Positions 26,978 through 36,776 are shown, numbered from the stretch's first letter. The stretch is 64,000 nucleotides of DNA from an uncultured Lachnospiraceae bacterium (GCA_937891165.1 CALAEX010000100.1:16731-80730); one strand, 5' to 3'. The notes: generated by a model from the letters alone, not told the origin. A program made the numbers and translations.

Positions 26978-28144
26978 ATGAGACACATATACAATGATAA
27001 GCATTATGTAATTGGGATGAATAAAGTAATTGAAGAATACCTTACAACAACGAAATGGATTTGGAAGAAAGTTATAGCAATGGTTCTTTATGGAATCTTT
27101 GCAGTTGTTATGCTTTTCATATCAATTAGTTTTGTACCAACTATCTGGTATGAATTTATGACGAAATATGATTCCATGAAGATTATTTGGTATATGATAG
27201 TACCATCAATTTCTTCTTGGAGATTCTTTGCTTATGTATTTGGAATCATCCATGGAGCTAGTACTCTGAGTAAAGTAAATAAACTTTCTCGATATACAAG
27301 AACTTTTATCGATCCGGATACTAGAACACCAAATGAAATCTATTTTGCTTGGAGAATGATCAATAAGAAACTTTATAACAGTTCATCATTTGTATTACTT
27401 GCTGTTGTATCTGCAAGTATTGCTATTATTGCAGATATGATTTGCCCAGTAAAAGCAGAAGTATTCAAATATCTTCTATCAGTACTTGGATTCCTTCGTA
27501 TGAATTATATCGTACGCAAATCTGTGTTGCCTGAAAAAAGACGATTTCTTACTGATGTATTCGAATATATTGTGAGAAATGATAATGGTGAATTTGATGA
27601 CAGAGAAGCGGTATGTTGTAATATCATTGTAGCATCTAATGAAAAAGATTATATTGGCAATGGTAATAAATTAATGTATAGATTACCAAAAGATATGAAG
27701 CTTTTTAAAGATATTACATATGGACATACAGTTATTATGGGAAAGAAAACTTTTCAGTCAATGAATTCTAAAGCATTAAAAGGAAGAATTAATATCGTAA
27801 TTACACATGATACCACATTAAAACCAGTCATACCGGTAGATAATTCTTATGCACTTTATTTTGTGAATAGTGTGGAAGAAGCAATCGCTACAGCATTGGC
27901 ACTCGGTTGTATGACAGGTGATACTAGTGATGATATGATTTGGATTATTGGTGGTGGTAGAATTTACAATGAAGCTATACCTTATGTAGCTCGTATTGTT
28001 CGCACATTAATATATGATAAAACTATTGGAGATACAGATTTTATTATTCCACATAATGATTTTGATGCAACTTCGATGTCAGAAATTATTATTGATGGGG
28101 ATTATGCCACAAGACGCTACATCTATAATAGAAGGGCATTATAA
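26978..28144 (+). CDS. Membrane-anchored dihydrofolate reductase fusion, 388 aa
   Basis: The C-terminal part (about 212-385) is a DHFR: NIIVASNEKDYIGNGNKLMY, then RLPKDMKLFK with the catalytic acid after LPK, then the GHTVIMGKKTFQSM block, GRINIVIT and IWIIGGGRIYNEA. It reduces dihydrofolate with NADPH, renewing the cofactor used by thymidylate synthase (ThyA is encoded at 59191). The usual W before the LP-x-D motif is Y here. The N-terminal 200 residues hold hydrophobic segments near 31-56, 67-92 and 134-155 that look membrane-spanning. A DHFR tied to the membrane is unusual. No frameshift separates the two parts. Confidence 0.85.
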   Translation: MRHIYNDKHYVIGMNKVIEEYLTTTKWIWKKVIAMVLYGIFAVVMLFISISFVPTIWYEFMTKYDSMKIIWYMIVPSISSWRFFAYVFGIIHGASTLSKVNKLSRYTRTFIDPDTRTPNEIYFAWRMINKKLYNSSSFVLLAVVSASIAIIADMICPVKAEVFKYLLSVLGFLRMNYIVRKSVLPEKRRFLTDVFEYIVRNDNGEFDDREAVCCNIIVASNEKDYIGNGNKLMYRLPKDMKLFKDITYGHTVIMGKKTFQSMNSKALKGRINIVITHDTTLKPVIPVDNSYALYFVNSVEEAIATALALGCMTGDTSDDMIWIIGGGRIYNEAIPYVARIVRTLIYDKTIGDTDFIIPHNDFDATSMSEIIIDGDYATRRYIYNRRAL

Positions 28145-28905
28145 TGGATACGAATTTAATCAAGTTTGTTCAGTATAAGTTTACAGAAGATACCGATTTA
28201 ACAATATTTGATAGATGGTTGGATGCGGATGAAATGTTAGGATTTTTACTTGGTGTTGGAAAGCCATTTATGATTGACAGGTCATATTCATTTTCTATAT
28301 TTATTGCACCAGCTAGATCACAAATTGGAACAAGAATACATTTTGCAATTAATGCTGAAGAAACTGCAAAGAAAATATTGCTTGAAAATTATCCTCAGGT
28401 ATATAATGGAATTCTTTCTCCAAATTCGGAATATTATGAAGTGTTTGGAGAAATGTCATTTGTAGATATTGTAGTACAAGTATTTGGTATTATATATGTC
28501 GATTATTTTGGTATTAAAACAAGATTTGATATCGGTGATACTCAAAAATTGATACTAAGTATATTAGATATAAATGGTTATTTTGATAGAACACATTTAT
28601 CTCTGACAAATATTCAATATATTCAGGATTATGATGAATTTTTATTTAAGAAATCAGATGATTGTTGTAGGTTTGAATTGGAAATTAAAAATTCGGAGAA
28701 ACATATATGGCGTTATATGTATAAACCTACTTTAATATTTCCACCATTCAAAAAAGCAATCGATGAATATATTTATAGAGCATCATTGAATGGTTGTCAA
28801 ATAATTAATCCGTATGCAAAGTATTGGTACGTGAATGCATCGTTACAACCAATCTGTTATTTCGATAGAATGACAGAAACATATGTTGAATGTAATATGG
28901 AATAA
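28144..28905 (+). CDS. Unknown phage protein, 253 aa
   Basis: The ATG overlaps the stop of the DHFR gene by one base (TAATG), so translation is probably coupled. Tyrosine- and phenylalanine-rich, mixed alpha-beta, no recognised motif. One of the many roughly 250-residue unknowns in this genome. Confidence 0.65.
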   Translation: MDTNLIKFVQYKFTEDTDLTIFDRWLDADEMLGFLLGVGKPFMIDRSYSFSIFIAPARSQIGTRIHFAINAEETAKKILLENYPQVYNGILSPNSEYYEVFGEMSFVDIVVQVFGIIYVDYFGIKTRFDIGDTQKLILSILDINGYFDRTHLSLTNIQYIQDYDEFLFKKSDDCCRFELEIKNSEKHIWRYMYKPTLIFPPFKKAIDEYIYRASLNGCQIINPYAKYWYVNASLQPICYFDRMTETYVECNME

Positions 28906-28912
28906 TTTTAAA

Positions 28913-28940
28913 GAGGTGACATTTTTATGTCACCTCGATT
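28913..28940 (+). terminator. Hairpin terminator
   Basis: GAGGTGACA pairs with TGTCACCTC, followed by a T-rich stretch, before the primase gene. Confidence 0.65.
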
Positions 28941-28979
28941 TTACATTTTTTTAAATGATGTAAAAAGAAGGTGAAAATT

Positions 28980-30035
28980 ATGGCGAATAAAGACATTAAG
29001 ATTAAATTTATTGACCAGTTAATGTCGAGATCTATTTGGACAAAACGAGTTAACGAAGTTCAATATCTTACGAGATGTCCATTTTGTGGTGATAGTTCTG
29101 ATCCAACACATGGTCATTTTTACATCAAAGTAGATATAGATGATAATAGTGCAATTGTCTATAATTGCTTTAAGTGTCCAGCAGGTGGAGTTGTAGATAA
29201 AGATGTTTGCGAACGATTAGATTTAGCAGATATGGGTATGTTGACTGATATCACAATTCTTAATAAAACCTCAGATAAACCAGACACAAAACAGGTTATG
29301 GGGGAAAAATTTGTAAATTTTGATTATACTGCCCCAAAACCAATTTATAATAAAAAAATTGAATATATAGAAAAAAGACTTGGTATCCGTCTTACTGAAG
29401 AGGATGCTAAAGCATTGAAAGTAATTCCTTCATTTTATGAGTTTTTAAATCATAATAAAATAACGGAATTGACTTGTAGTCCATATATAGCAAAATTATT
29501 TGAAGAGAAGTATGTGGGCTTTTTATCATATGGAAATTCCCATATCTTATTTCGAGATATTACTAATACCCAGGATATTGCTTGGGTTAAATATCCTATA
29601 ACACGCAAATCGTCAGAGAATAGAATATTCTATTCTTTAAGTTCACAGATTGACCCTTTTACTGAGGAGTCAATCACTATTAATTTGTGTGAGGGCGTGT
29701 TTGATGCAATAAGCATTAAACATAATTTAGGATTTTCTAAACCAAATACAATTACCATATCTGTAACTGGTAAGTATTATGAACCAATCATTAGATTTTT
29801 GGTTGGACTTGGTTTATTTGGAAATAATGTGAGTATTAACGTATTTGCAGATAATGATAAAGAATTTAATAAAAAGAATTATTCTAAATTTAAAGATACA
29901 GATTTAGACTTTTACAGAAAGCTTTTTAGAAATTCGAAATACTTATTCAAATCTGTCAAAATTTATTATAATATTTTAAAGAAAGACGTTGGTGTTCCAT
30001 TAGAAAATATATCATTGATTAGTCATAAAATTTAA
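28980..30035 (+). CDS. DnaG-type DNA primase
   Basis: About 351 residues from ATG 28980 (AAGGTG upstream; GTG 28971 is an alternative). A zinc-binding segment CPFCGDSSD with CFKC about 35 residues later matches the DnaG zinc domain that recognises template. The catalytic TOPRIM part shows NLCEGVFDAISI (E-G-x-x-D) and FADNDKE (D-x-D). No helicase domain follows. It makes RNA primers for phage DNA synthesis and belongs with the polymerase halves. Confidence 0.85.
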   Translation: MANKDIKIKFIDQLMSRSIWTKRVNEVQYLTRCPFCGDSSDPTHGHFYIKVDIDDNSAIVYNCFKCPAGGVVDKDVCERLDLADMGMLTDITILNKTSDKPDTKQVMGEKFVNFDYTAPKPIYNKKIEYIEKRLGIRLTEEDAKALKVIPSFYEFLNHNKITELTCSPYIAKLFEEKYVGFLSYGNSHILFRDITNTQDIAWVKYPITRKSSENRIFYSLSSQIDPFTEESITINLCEGVFDAISIKHNLGFSKPNTITISVTGKYYEPIIRFLVGLGLFGNNVSINVFADNDKEFNKKNYSKFKDTDLDFYRKLFRNSKYLFKSVKIYYNILKKDVGVPLENISLISHKI

Positions 30036-30055
30036 AAAAAAAGAAAGAGATAGTT

Positions 30056-30826
30056 ATGAAGTTATTAGAAACACGAAGACGAGTTGTAGGAACAAAAGCA
30101 TTTGTTGGTGCGAGAGTATTATTTGTGTGGAGTAATATTCCATTTACAGGAACGATTACATCAATATCTATTCGTACTTATGGAATAAAATGTGATACAG
30201 ATTATCATGTGACAGATGTACTTAATATTCCCAGGCTTTCAGAGGAAATATATATTCCGAAAATAAATTGTAAAATTACTGATGAAATATCACCTATTAA
30301 ATATAATCAATTTACAGAAACCTTTTCAAATAAAGTTTCGGGTGGAGTGGAATTAGCGTATCACCATTTACCGAAGAGAACGATTTATCCATGGTTTGGT
30401 GATAAAATGAAACATATTGAACTAATTCCAAATAAGACCATTATTAAATTAGATGATGGTGATTATTGGTACTTAATCACATACAACACATTTCCAATTA
30501 ATATGGCTACTTTAATTAGTATGAGAAGTGGGGATAGTTCATACAGAATACCGAATTGGAAATTTCAAAATAGTATAAACGGCGGTCAAGGGAAAAGATC
30601 TAAAATGGTAAGTGAATTGAATATTGATAAGGTGTATTCTATTCCAGATGCCAAAAATCATATGAGTGCAATTGAATTACTTCGCACGAAAAAATTAAAT
30701 CTGATGTATGATTCGTTATCACCAGATAATGCACCAATTACACATTCCTTTAGAGAATATGGAGATGTCGACCCCAAATATCTCCCAAAGGAAACATACT
30801 ATGACTTTAATCTTCATACAAAGTAA
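30056..30826 (+). CDS. Unknown phage protein, 256 aa
   Basis: 21 nt after the primase stop, ATG behind AAGAAAGAG. Strand-rich with an FVGARVLFVWSNIPFTGTI segment that could be a small SH3-like barrel. No family recognised. Confidence 0.65.
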   Translation: MKLLETRRRVVGTKAFVGARVLFVWSNIPFTGTITSISIRTYGIKCDTDYHVTDVLNIPRLSEEIYIPKINCKITDEISPIKYNQFTETFSNKVSGGVELAYHHLPKRTIYPWFGDKMKHIELIPNKTIIKLDDGDYWYLITYNTFPINMATLISMRSGDSSYRIPNWKFQNSINGGQGKRSKMVSELNIDKVYSIPDAKNHMSAIELLRTKKLNLMYDSLSPDNAPITHSFREYGDVDPKYLPKETYYDFNLHTK

Positions 30827-30833
30827 ATATAAT

Positions 30834-30868
30834 CCCGTAGAGAATAATTTCTCTACGGGATATTTTAT
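30834..30868. terminator. Bidirectional terminator
   Basis: TCCCGTAGAGA pairs with TCTCTACGGGA between convergent operons; T-rich on both strands. Confidence 0.7.
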
Positions 30869-31032
30869 TTTTCAATTTCTGTTATTTTGTATGAAAACCC
30901 CTGGTTTGTTGGAAATAAATCCGTAATGTCTAATTCTATAGGTTTTTCATTATTCGGCTGATTCTTCAGCTTCTCCGCTACTGCAGATTTCATTACTACT
31001 GGAATTTGATTCGGTTTCTGTTCCTGATTCAT
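30865..31032 (-). CDS. Small gene overlapping the end of the 30950 gene, 55 aa
   Basis: ATG 31032 with GAGGAA 7 nt upstream, in another frame from the 30950 gene; the two overlap for 83 nt and this one continues to the terminator. The non-overlapping part (PIELDITDLFPTNQGFSYKI) looks like real protein. A frameshift extension of the longer protein is the alternative. Confidence 0.45.
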   Translation of the reverse strand: MNQEQKPNQIPVVMKSAVAEKLKNQPNNEKPIELDITDLFPTNQGFSYKITEIEK

Positions 31033-32314
31033 CGACAATTTCCTCATTTTCACGTTCTTTGATTTCTGTTAACACTTTTTCATAAATATTGTGTACGTCT
31101 TCATAAGTTAAGTTTTCAATACCGGCTCTTTTAAGAAGCTTTTCCTGTTTTTCAGATAATTGACAAATTTTTTCATACAACTCATGTTTTTCATTCATAA
31201 GTTTCTGATAATACTCTTCTACATCGGAATATACGACATTTTCATCATACATACTACCTAATTCTTTTTTCATTGCTTCGACAACCAATTGATGTTTTCG
31301 AATACGTTCTGCTTCTTCGAAAGCAATACGAACTTCATGGTATTTGTAATTAGAGTTTTTCTTTCTGAAGTACTCGTCATACTTATCCATATCGAGGAAG
31401 GAATAAAATTCTTTCATGACGAACAAAAGAGTTTCTTTTTCCTCTTCGGTTGCTTCTCCAGTTACCAAATCCCTCAGACCACCAATAATAGCTGCAAAAT
31501 AAAGATTATCTGCATCATTTGTAGTATCGATATGGGATACCCAACGAATAACGTGGAACAAAAAGAAATTGTTAAATGGTTCAAAGTTTTCCGGCATATA
31601 CTTTTCTTCTAAGTTAAAAAATCCCATGTGAGTAAATTTATTTAAGTTAAGACGTTTTAACTTACTATAATAAACTTCCAAAGTATATTCAGAACGAGCT
31701 TTTTCAAAGAAGCAGTTCATAATACTTTTCATTTCTTTTTTACCATAACGACGAAGTCTTTCATTTAAAAAACTGAATGTCTGACTCGCTTCAATCTGAG
31801 ATAATTTACGAGCAAATTCTGCACGTTTGATTTCATCAGGTTCATTTTTTAAATTCTCTTTCAATGCTGCTAAATGAGCAAGTCTTGCCTGACGATATTC
31901 TGGTGAACGGAGTGCTGCATAATAAGCTTTTGTAATATCAGCTCTTGATTCATGTAAGTCTTTAATACTTTTCTTAGAATCTTGTAAGCTCATATATTCA
32001 TTTCGCAAATCTAATAAGAACTTAATAGCAAATTCACTAAAGCTGGACATTTTTTCTGTGTCTGGTAATCCATAATAAGCATCCTGAATACAATCCTGGT
32101 TGCATCCTGTCTGGGTTAACCACATTTTAATGTCGGCGAGTGATAATGCCTCAATTTCATCATCATCTTTTAAACTAAGCATGTGAATGAAATCATCTGT
32201 AATTTGCAATGTCTCCATTTTTTCTTGCAGTCTTTCTTCAAATCCTTCCACAGTCTCTTCATAAATAGTTATGAGAGAATCAACTTCATTAAGCTGTTTT
32301 GTTGCATCATTCAT
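30950..32314 (-). CDS. Unknown coiled-coil protein, 454 aa
   Basis: ATG 32314 with AGAAAGGAAA upstream. Long charged helices through most of the length, with an acidic, serine-rich C-terminus (GTETESNSSSNEICSSG). No family recognised. A scaffold or assembly role is plausible given size, coiled coils and the minus-strand virion-type neighbours. Confidence 0.75.
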   Translation of the reverse strand: MNDATKQLNEVDSLITIYEETVEGFEERLQEKMETLQITDDFIHMLSLKDDDEIEALSLADIKMWLTQTGCNQDCIQDAYYGLPDTEKMSSFSEFAIKFLLDLRNEYMSLQDSKKSIKDLHESRADITKAYYAALRSPEYRQARLAHLAALKENLKNEPDEIKRAEFARKLSQIEASQTFSFLNERLRRYGKKEMKSIMNCFFEKARSEYTLEVYYSKLKRLNLNKFTHMGFFNLEEKYMPENFEPFNNFFLFHVIRWVSHIDTTNDADNLYFAAIIGGLRDLVTGEATEEEKETLLFVMKEFYSFLDMDKYDEYFRKKNSNYKYHEVRIAFEEAERIRKHQLVVEAMKKELGSMYDENVVYSDVEEYYQKLMNEKHELYEKICQLSEKQEKLLKRAGIENLTYEDVHNIYEKVLTEIKERENEEIVDESGTETESNSSSNEICSSGEAEESAE

Positions 32315-32397
32315 GTTTACATTTTCCTTTCTGTTTAAAAGTTTACATTAATGTGAATGAGTATATAGTTAGTTACTCAAGTACAATAATTTAATGT

Positions 32398-32571
32398 GTG
32401 ATACTAGAATAAATATCCCAGAGTCGACGATTAGGCTTTTACAGACATAAATTATTTTTTGTTTGGTACACATTATGGCGTATCGAATACCTCCGATATA
32501 TGAATATATAGACAGGGTATGTTTACACTACATCCTTGGTGAAGTTTTAACTAATAAATTATCTAGTATCA
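32398..32571. ncRNA. Possible structured RNA, strand unclear
   Basis: GTGATACTAGA at the left end pairs with TCTAGTATCAC at the right end, enclosing about 150 nt with no good ORF. On the minus strand it would be the leader of the 32314 gene. Confidence 0.35.
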
Positions 32572-32580
32572 CAATAATTA

Positions 32581-32610
32581 GTCAGTATACGCGCGGTGGC
32601 GTATACTGAC
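32581..32610 (-). terminator. Terminator after the 32616 gene
   Basis: GTCAGTATACGC pairs with GCGTATACTGAC, a 12-bp perfect stem with a GC-rich loop, 6 nt beyond the stop codon on the minus strand. Confidence 0.65.
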
Positions 32611-32615
32611 ATAAT

Positions 32616-33863
32616 TTATTTTAAATTAAATTCTTTTTTAATCAAGTTATTGATAGTTTCGGGATTGATACAAATCATAATTGTATATGTTAAATATCCA
32701 TATTCTTTATTATTAAAATGGATGGTTAATGTATCAAAGTCTACCCAATATTCTGTTCCAGGAGACATAAGTCTTCCTTGTTCTCGAATTCGAATATCGA
32801 TAATTTCCCCTATATAAGAATTCTGTTTTTGGTAATAATTTATTGCAGTTGATATTGCTGGACTAAGTAATGAAGAGAAATTAATTTCGTCATTCTTTTT
32901 ACTAAGACCACAGGTTGCTCTATTATATTGCGACCAACCAACCTGTAAATTCCAATCTTCTCTTAGGAGCACATCTGTAAAAATTGGAATAATAGAAGAA
33001 TCTTCTGGTATAGAAGGTTTCTTAATTTTAAATACTTTGTCTGAAAATAAGAAGTAAATACCATTGGTATAAAACTCCATTCTAATAGAAAAAGTAATTT
33101 GGTAATTATCATTTATCTGCCCATTACGTTCACCATCATCAATGTCAAAGTTTGGAATAGTTGTGATAATTTTTACAGGATAATATCTATAGAATTCTTC
33201 ACTACCGGTGCTTCCTTGTAATTTATAAGTTACTGGAGTATTGGAGTGTTGATTCATATATGATAAGAAGTTTTTTATGGAACCATTTACTTCCATAGGA
33301 ACTCCTGATAATTCAGATATCATTTCCATAAGTTCTTTCGATAAAAAACTTTCAAAGCAAGTATCCAAATCAAATGGTGAATTCATAGGAATGGTATTTT
33401 TGAGATATGTAGCATAGTTAAGTTGCTGCATAAGAGTCGAAAATATCATAGTCACGTCAACATACATAACTGTACGGTTTAATTGATACTTTATAGCTAC
33501 TTGATTTCTATCATCATGAAAAAATGATTGCAATGCATCTGGTCCATAATTGATAGAATTTAAAAGCATTTTATCTGTAAGCGGTGTTCCTTGCAAGAAT
33601 CTATCATCACTAAAATCTACTCTCGGTCGAATCATCAATGCGGGCTTATTATTCTTTCCGATTTCTGTAGTTCTTCTTAATTGTCTATGTGCAATCTTAG
33701 AACTTACATTGATGGTTTTAAAAATACTAGATCCATCTTCTTTTTTTGGGAACTGGTCAATTAACCATTTTTGAATAAAAGCAACAGCATTACCATAAGT
33801 GTGTGCACTCGATGGCATCATTTGGACAAACTTTACTGGGTGGTTTCGTATAGGTTTTTCCAT
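32616..33863 (-). CDS. Unknown, probable virion protein, 415 aa
   Basis: ATG 33863 with AAAGGTGG upstream. Strand-rich with few charged helices (KLQGSTGSEEFYRYYPVKII, then an INDNYQITFSIRMEF strand region). Size, composition and position near cassette and terminase genes suggest a tail or baseplate component. I do not recognise the family. Confidence 0.7.
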   Translation of the reverse strand: MEKPIRNHPVKFVQMMPSSAHTYGNAVAFIQKWLIDQFPKKEDGSSIFKTINVSSKIAHRQLRRTTEIGKNNKPALMIRPRVDFSDDRFLQGTPLTDKMLLNSINYGPDALQSFFHDDRNQVAIKYQLNRTVMYVDVTMIFSTLMQQLNYATYLKNTIPMNSPFDLDTCFESFLSKELMEMISELSGVPMEVNGSIKNFLSYMNQHSNTPVTYKLQGSTGSEEFYRYYPVKIITTIPNFDIDDGERNGQINDNYQITFSIRMEFYTNGIYFLFSDKVFKIKKPSIPEDSSIIPIFTDVLLREDWNLQVGWSQYNRATCGLSKKNDEINFSSLLSPAISTAINYYQKQNSYIGEIIDIRIREQGRLMSPGTEYWVDFDTLTIHFNNKEYGYLTYTIMICINPETINNLIKKEFNLK

Positions 33864-33915
33864 TTCTTTAGTCCACCTTTCTAAAAAGTTACTTTAAAGA
33901 AATGTCCTATACTAG

Positions 33916-34410
33916 TTAAGTTTCATAAAGTAATGAATGTACTGAATCACATTGAACGTATCTGTACCCACCACTACTTCCAGATGAACCCATAGTTACA
34001 TTAATATACTCACCTTTATTTACTATATAATCATTTAATGTTGCGCCTCCACTTGGTTGACCGGAGAAATTCAATATTGTCTTTTTTAATGTTCCGTCTG
34101 ATTTATAATGGGTAATTGTGGCATACATATTATAGGCGCCAGCCCAAGATATACAGCTGAATGAGAAAGTGCCCTTATATGTCTTATCTCCATTAAATAT
34201 CCTAATTGTACCACTAGGATCTACAGTTTTACTTTCTTTAAACTGAAACACATTATAGTTTGCAATGGTTTTCAGTTTTGTAATTGCTGTTACAATAGCA
34301 TCAGGAGTTTTTGCGGTGGGGGTAACTCCTTGAGATACACACTGATTGTATATCTTGTTAACCCCATTTTGAAAAGACGAGAGGTTACTATTTAGCTTAA
34401 TAAGATTTCT
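33916..34410 (-). CDS. Adhesin-like cassette protein 2, no usable start codon
   Basis: The frame is open from the palindromic repeat to the stop at 33916. After the repeat it reads LNSNLSSFQNGVNKIYNQC, then TPTAKTPDAIVTAITKLK, a domain often seen near the front of phage tail proteins, and then a beta-rich, glycine-serine-rich body. No ATG lies before this conserved part; a GTG at 34251 would cut it in half. It is either a silent cassette or uses an unusual start. Confidence 0.55.
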   Translation of the reverse strand, partial: RNLIKLNSNLSSFQNGVNKIYNQCVSQGVTPTAKTPDAIVTAITKLKTIANYNVFQFKESKTVDPSGTIRIFNGDKTYKGTFSFSCISWAGAYNMYATITHYKSDGTLKKTILNFSGQPSGGATLNDYIVNKGEYINVTMGSSGSSGGYRYVQCDSVHSLLYET

Positions 34411-34469
34411 CTATCTCCCGTGTTTTACTGAGAGATAGAGAAAATTAATTGTGCTAAATTCAATCCCCC
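34385..34469 (-). repeat. Cassette-associated palindrome, copy 2
   Basis: Same palindrome as at 16373, 39758, 40296 and 48267: inner stem TCTCTATCTC with mirror, outer arms ATTTAGC/GCTAAAT, and a run of C at its far end. Confidence 0.8.
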
Positions 34470-34502
34470 ATGTTCAAGGGATCCACAATTTCTAATATTT
34501 CA

Positions 34503-34514
34503 ACAAATTTATAA
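34503..34514 (+). promoter_or_regulatory. Class B promoter-like motif
   Basis: ACAAATTTATAA, 34 nt before the 34548 start. About 40 nt around it is almost identical to the region upstream of the 39118 start. Confidence 0.5.
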
Positions 34515-34547
34515 GTATTTAACCTATTAAGAAAGGAAATAGATATC

Positions 34548-35969
34548 ATGGCAAATTATGATGAATTATTGTTAACTGTAAGTAATTACAATGCTTCAAA
34601 AGCTCAGGCTGATAAACCAGAAGTAGTTACTGAAAAAGTTGACATGGAAAAAATATTTAATATTGGTGCTATAGCAGCTGGAGTTACTGCTATTGCTGCT
34701 TTAATTACAAAAATTATCAATGATAATAAAGTGAAGAAAATCATTAAAAACGATGATACTCTTTCTTCACTTGTAGATAAAGTAGAAAGTACCAAATCTA
34801 AATTAGCAGACCTCCATACAGAATATAGAAGTATTGAAAATGAGTATGCTAATAAAATTGACGAGTATAACGAATATGCAAAAATCTTCGGTGCCAAAAC
34901 TATTAAATATGATTCAATTACAAAGGTTCCAGATCCAACACTCGAAGATCCAAACCGTACAAAAAATATTACAACATCAACAGAAAGACCAAATGAAAAT
35001 TTTGATCCAGATAAAGCAAAACGTTATAAAGCGATTGCTAAAGAACTTAATGTCTTAGCTAATAAAGCTAGGATGATTCGTTCTGAAATCTCAAGAGAAT
35101 ACTCTGCTCTTCAATCGTATATCAAACAGATTAAAAAAGAAGTTCGTAAGTATAAATACGTTAACGAAGACACTATTGAACTGGTTAACAAAAAATGCGA
35201 TGAATTCATTTCTGATATCGATAATTTCGAAGAAAAACTGAAAAAGTTTCCTATAGTGGAATCTGTTAAAGAACCAGAATTTGGAGAGGGAGAAAATATC
35301 ATTACTGAAGGTGGTGCCTTAAGTGGTTTAACAATTTTTGTTATTGGGGCTTGGGTGACAATTATTGCCAAAATTATCAGAAACTTCATCAAAATTCAAA
35401 GAGAAATTAAACAAGCAGAGAAACGTATGGCTGAAAATGAAAAAGCACGTATTGAGTGGGAAAAGAAACGTGCCGCAGTCGCAGCCAAATTAACATCTGA
35501 AGTTTCAGCTATGACAAAAACTGCTTCTGAATTAGAGAAGCTTGGAAAAGAGTGTAATAAACTGAGTATTCAGTTAAAAAAAGCATCTAATAGAGATGAA
35601 TTTAATAAAATCAAAAACGAAATGCTTTCCTTTTCAAAAGATATTGATAAAAAATATGATGAGCTTTATCGTATTTTTGAAGATACTCGTAGCAAACTTG
35701 AAGGTATGTTTTCGAAAGATGCAGATGATGATACTTGTAGAATTATTCAGACATATTTAGATAACATTGATGAAGGTTTCGACGAATTAACTTTAAAATG
35801 GGGTGAAAGTTTCGATTACTTCAAAGCTTTACAGAAAGTAGAGTTTGAGGGTGAAGAAGTGAAAGAGTCTGTAGATGCTGGTACAGAAATTATGTTCTCC
35901 ATCTTTGAATCTTATACAACTGAAGAAATCACTGATGATGAATATGACATCCTTATGTCTAGTCTTTAA
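34548..35969 (+). CDS. Tagged membrane coiled-coil protein, 473 aa
   Basis: ATG after AGAAAGGAAA. It starts MANYDELLLTVSNYNASKAQ and ends with the shared tail (KESVDAGTEIMFSIFESYTT, then EEITDDEYDIL). Hydrophobic segments near residues 36-58 (FNIGAIAAGVTAIAALI) and 258-280 (LSGLTIFVIGAWVTIIAKII) are likely membrane helices. Coiled coils fill 65-240 and 285-420. No enzyme motif. With the 36070, 36876 and 38486 genes it forms a local set of tagged proteins. Confidence 0.75.
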   Translation: MANYDELLLTVSNYNASKAQADKPEVVTEKVDMEKIFNIGAIAAGVTAIAALITKIINDNKVKKIIKNDDTLSSLVDKVESTKSKLADLHTEYRSIENEYANKIDEYNEYAKIFGAKTIKYDSITKVPDPTLEDPNRTKNITTSTERPNENFDPDKAKRYKAIAKELNVLANKARMIRSEISREYSALQSYIKQIKKEVRKYKYVNEDTIELVNKKCDEFISDIDNFEEKLKKFPIVESVKEPEFGEGENIITEGGALSGLTIFVIGAWVTIIAKIIRNFIKIQREIKQAEKRMAENEKARIEWEKKRAAVAAKLTSEVSAMTKTASELEKLGKECNKLSIQLKKASNRDEFNKIKNEMLSFSKDIDKKYDELYRIFEDTRSKLEGMFSKDADDDTCRIIQTYLDNIDEGFDELTLKWGESFDYFKALQKVEFEGEEVKESVDAGTEIMFSIFESYTTEEITDDEYDILMSSL

Positions 35970-36069
35970 TTAAAACAAAACTTGCTATTTCATAACCAAT
36001 AATTATTTATAAAGAGAAACACTAAAATAAAATACATATGTTAAATAAATAATTTGAGGTGAACTTGAA

Positions 36070-36750
36070 ATGGCAAGTTTTGAAGTTCTTCAGGAATCAG
36101 TTTCAGATTATTTGTTTGAGAAAGCTGAAGCTGAATTTGTTGTAGAGGGTGCAACGAAGGAAATTAATCAGGAATACAAAAAGTATTTAGCTGAAACAAA
36201 AGGTCTTGTTAAGAAAATCAAATCTGATATCAAGGCTAAAAAATGGGACGATGCTAGAAAAGCATGTGATGATTATGAGGCATCCATTGAAAATGCAATC
36301 AAAAACATCGATGAAATCCCAGAAACTATCGGCAGTGCAATCGCAGGTAATTTTTTACAGGGTCTTATTTCATATGTGAAAGCATTACTTCTCGCAATTC
36401 CAACATTTGGTGTTGGTGCTGTTGCTGTTAGTATCAAAGATTATATCGATGAATGTGTAGGTCTTGTTAAGGAAGTTAAAGATATTTGTGATGGGAAAAA
36501 AGAAATTAATATCGGAGCTTTAAATGCAAGACGTACTAAAATTATTGGTATTCTTACATTTGCAAAAGGACAGGCATCTAAATTTAAAAAAGAAATTGAC
36601 CGTTTAGAAAAAGATGAAAATCCTGAAGTCAAAAAAGAATCTGTTGAAGAAATGGATCCTGTTGAAATGAAACTTCAGATTTTCGAGTCTTGTGCAGCCG
36701 GTGAAATTACAGAAGAAGAAAGAAATGAACTTCTGGAAATGATTAAATAA
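36070..36750 (+). CDS. Tagged helical protein, 226 aa
   Basis: ATG behind TGAGGTG. N-terminus MASFEVLQESVSDYLFEKAE; C-terminus with the shared tail (KESVEEMDPVEMKLQIFESC, then AAGEITEEERNELL). A hydrophobic segment near residues 95-125 (FLQGLISYVKALLLAIPTF) may be membrane-active. Otherwise charged helices. Function unknown. Confidence 0.75.
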   Translation: MASFEVLQESVSDYLFEKAEAEFVVEGATKEINQEYKKYLAETKGLVKKIKSDIKAKKWDDARKACDDYEASIENAIKNIDEIPETIGSAIAGNFLQGLISYVKALLLAIPTFGVGAVAVSIKDYIDECVGLVKEVKDICDGKKEINIGALNARRTKIIGILTFAKGQASKFKKEIDRLEKDENPEVKKESVEEMDPVEMKLQIFESCAAGEITEEERNELLEMIK

Positions 36751-36776
36751 TATATTTTGGTACCAGAGTATATTTT

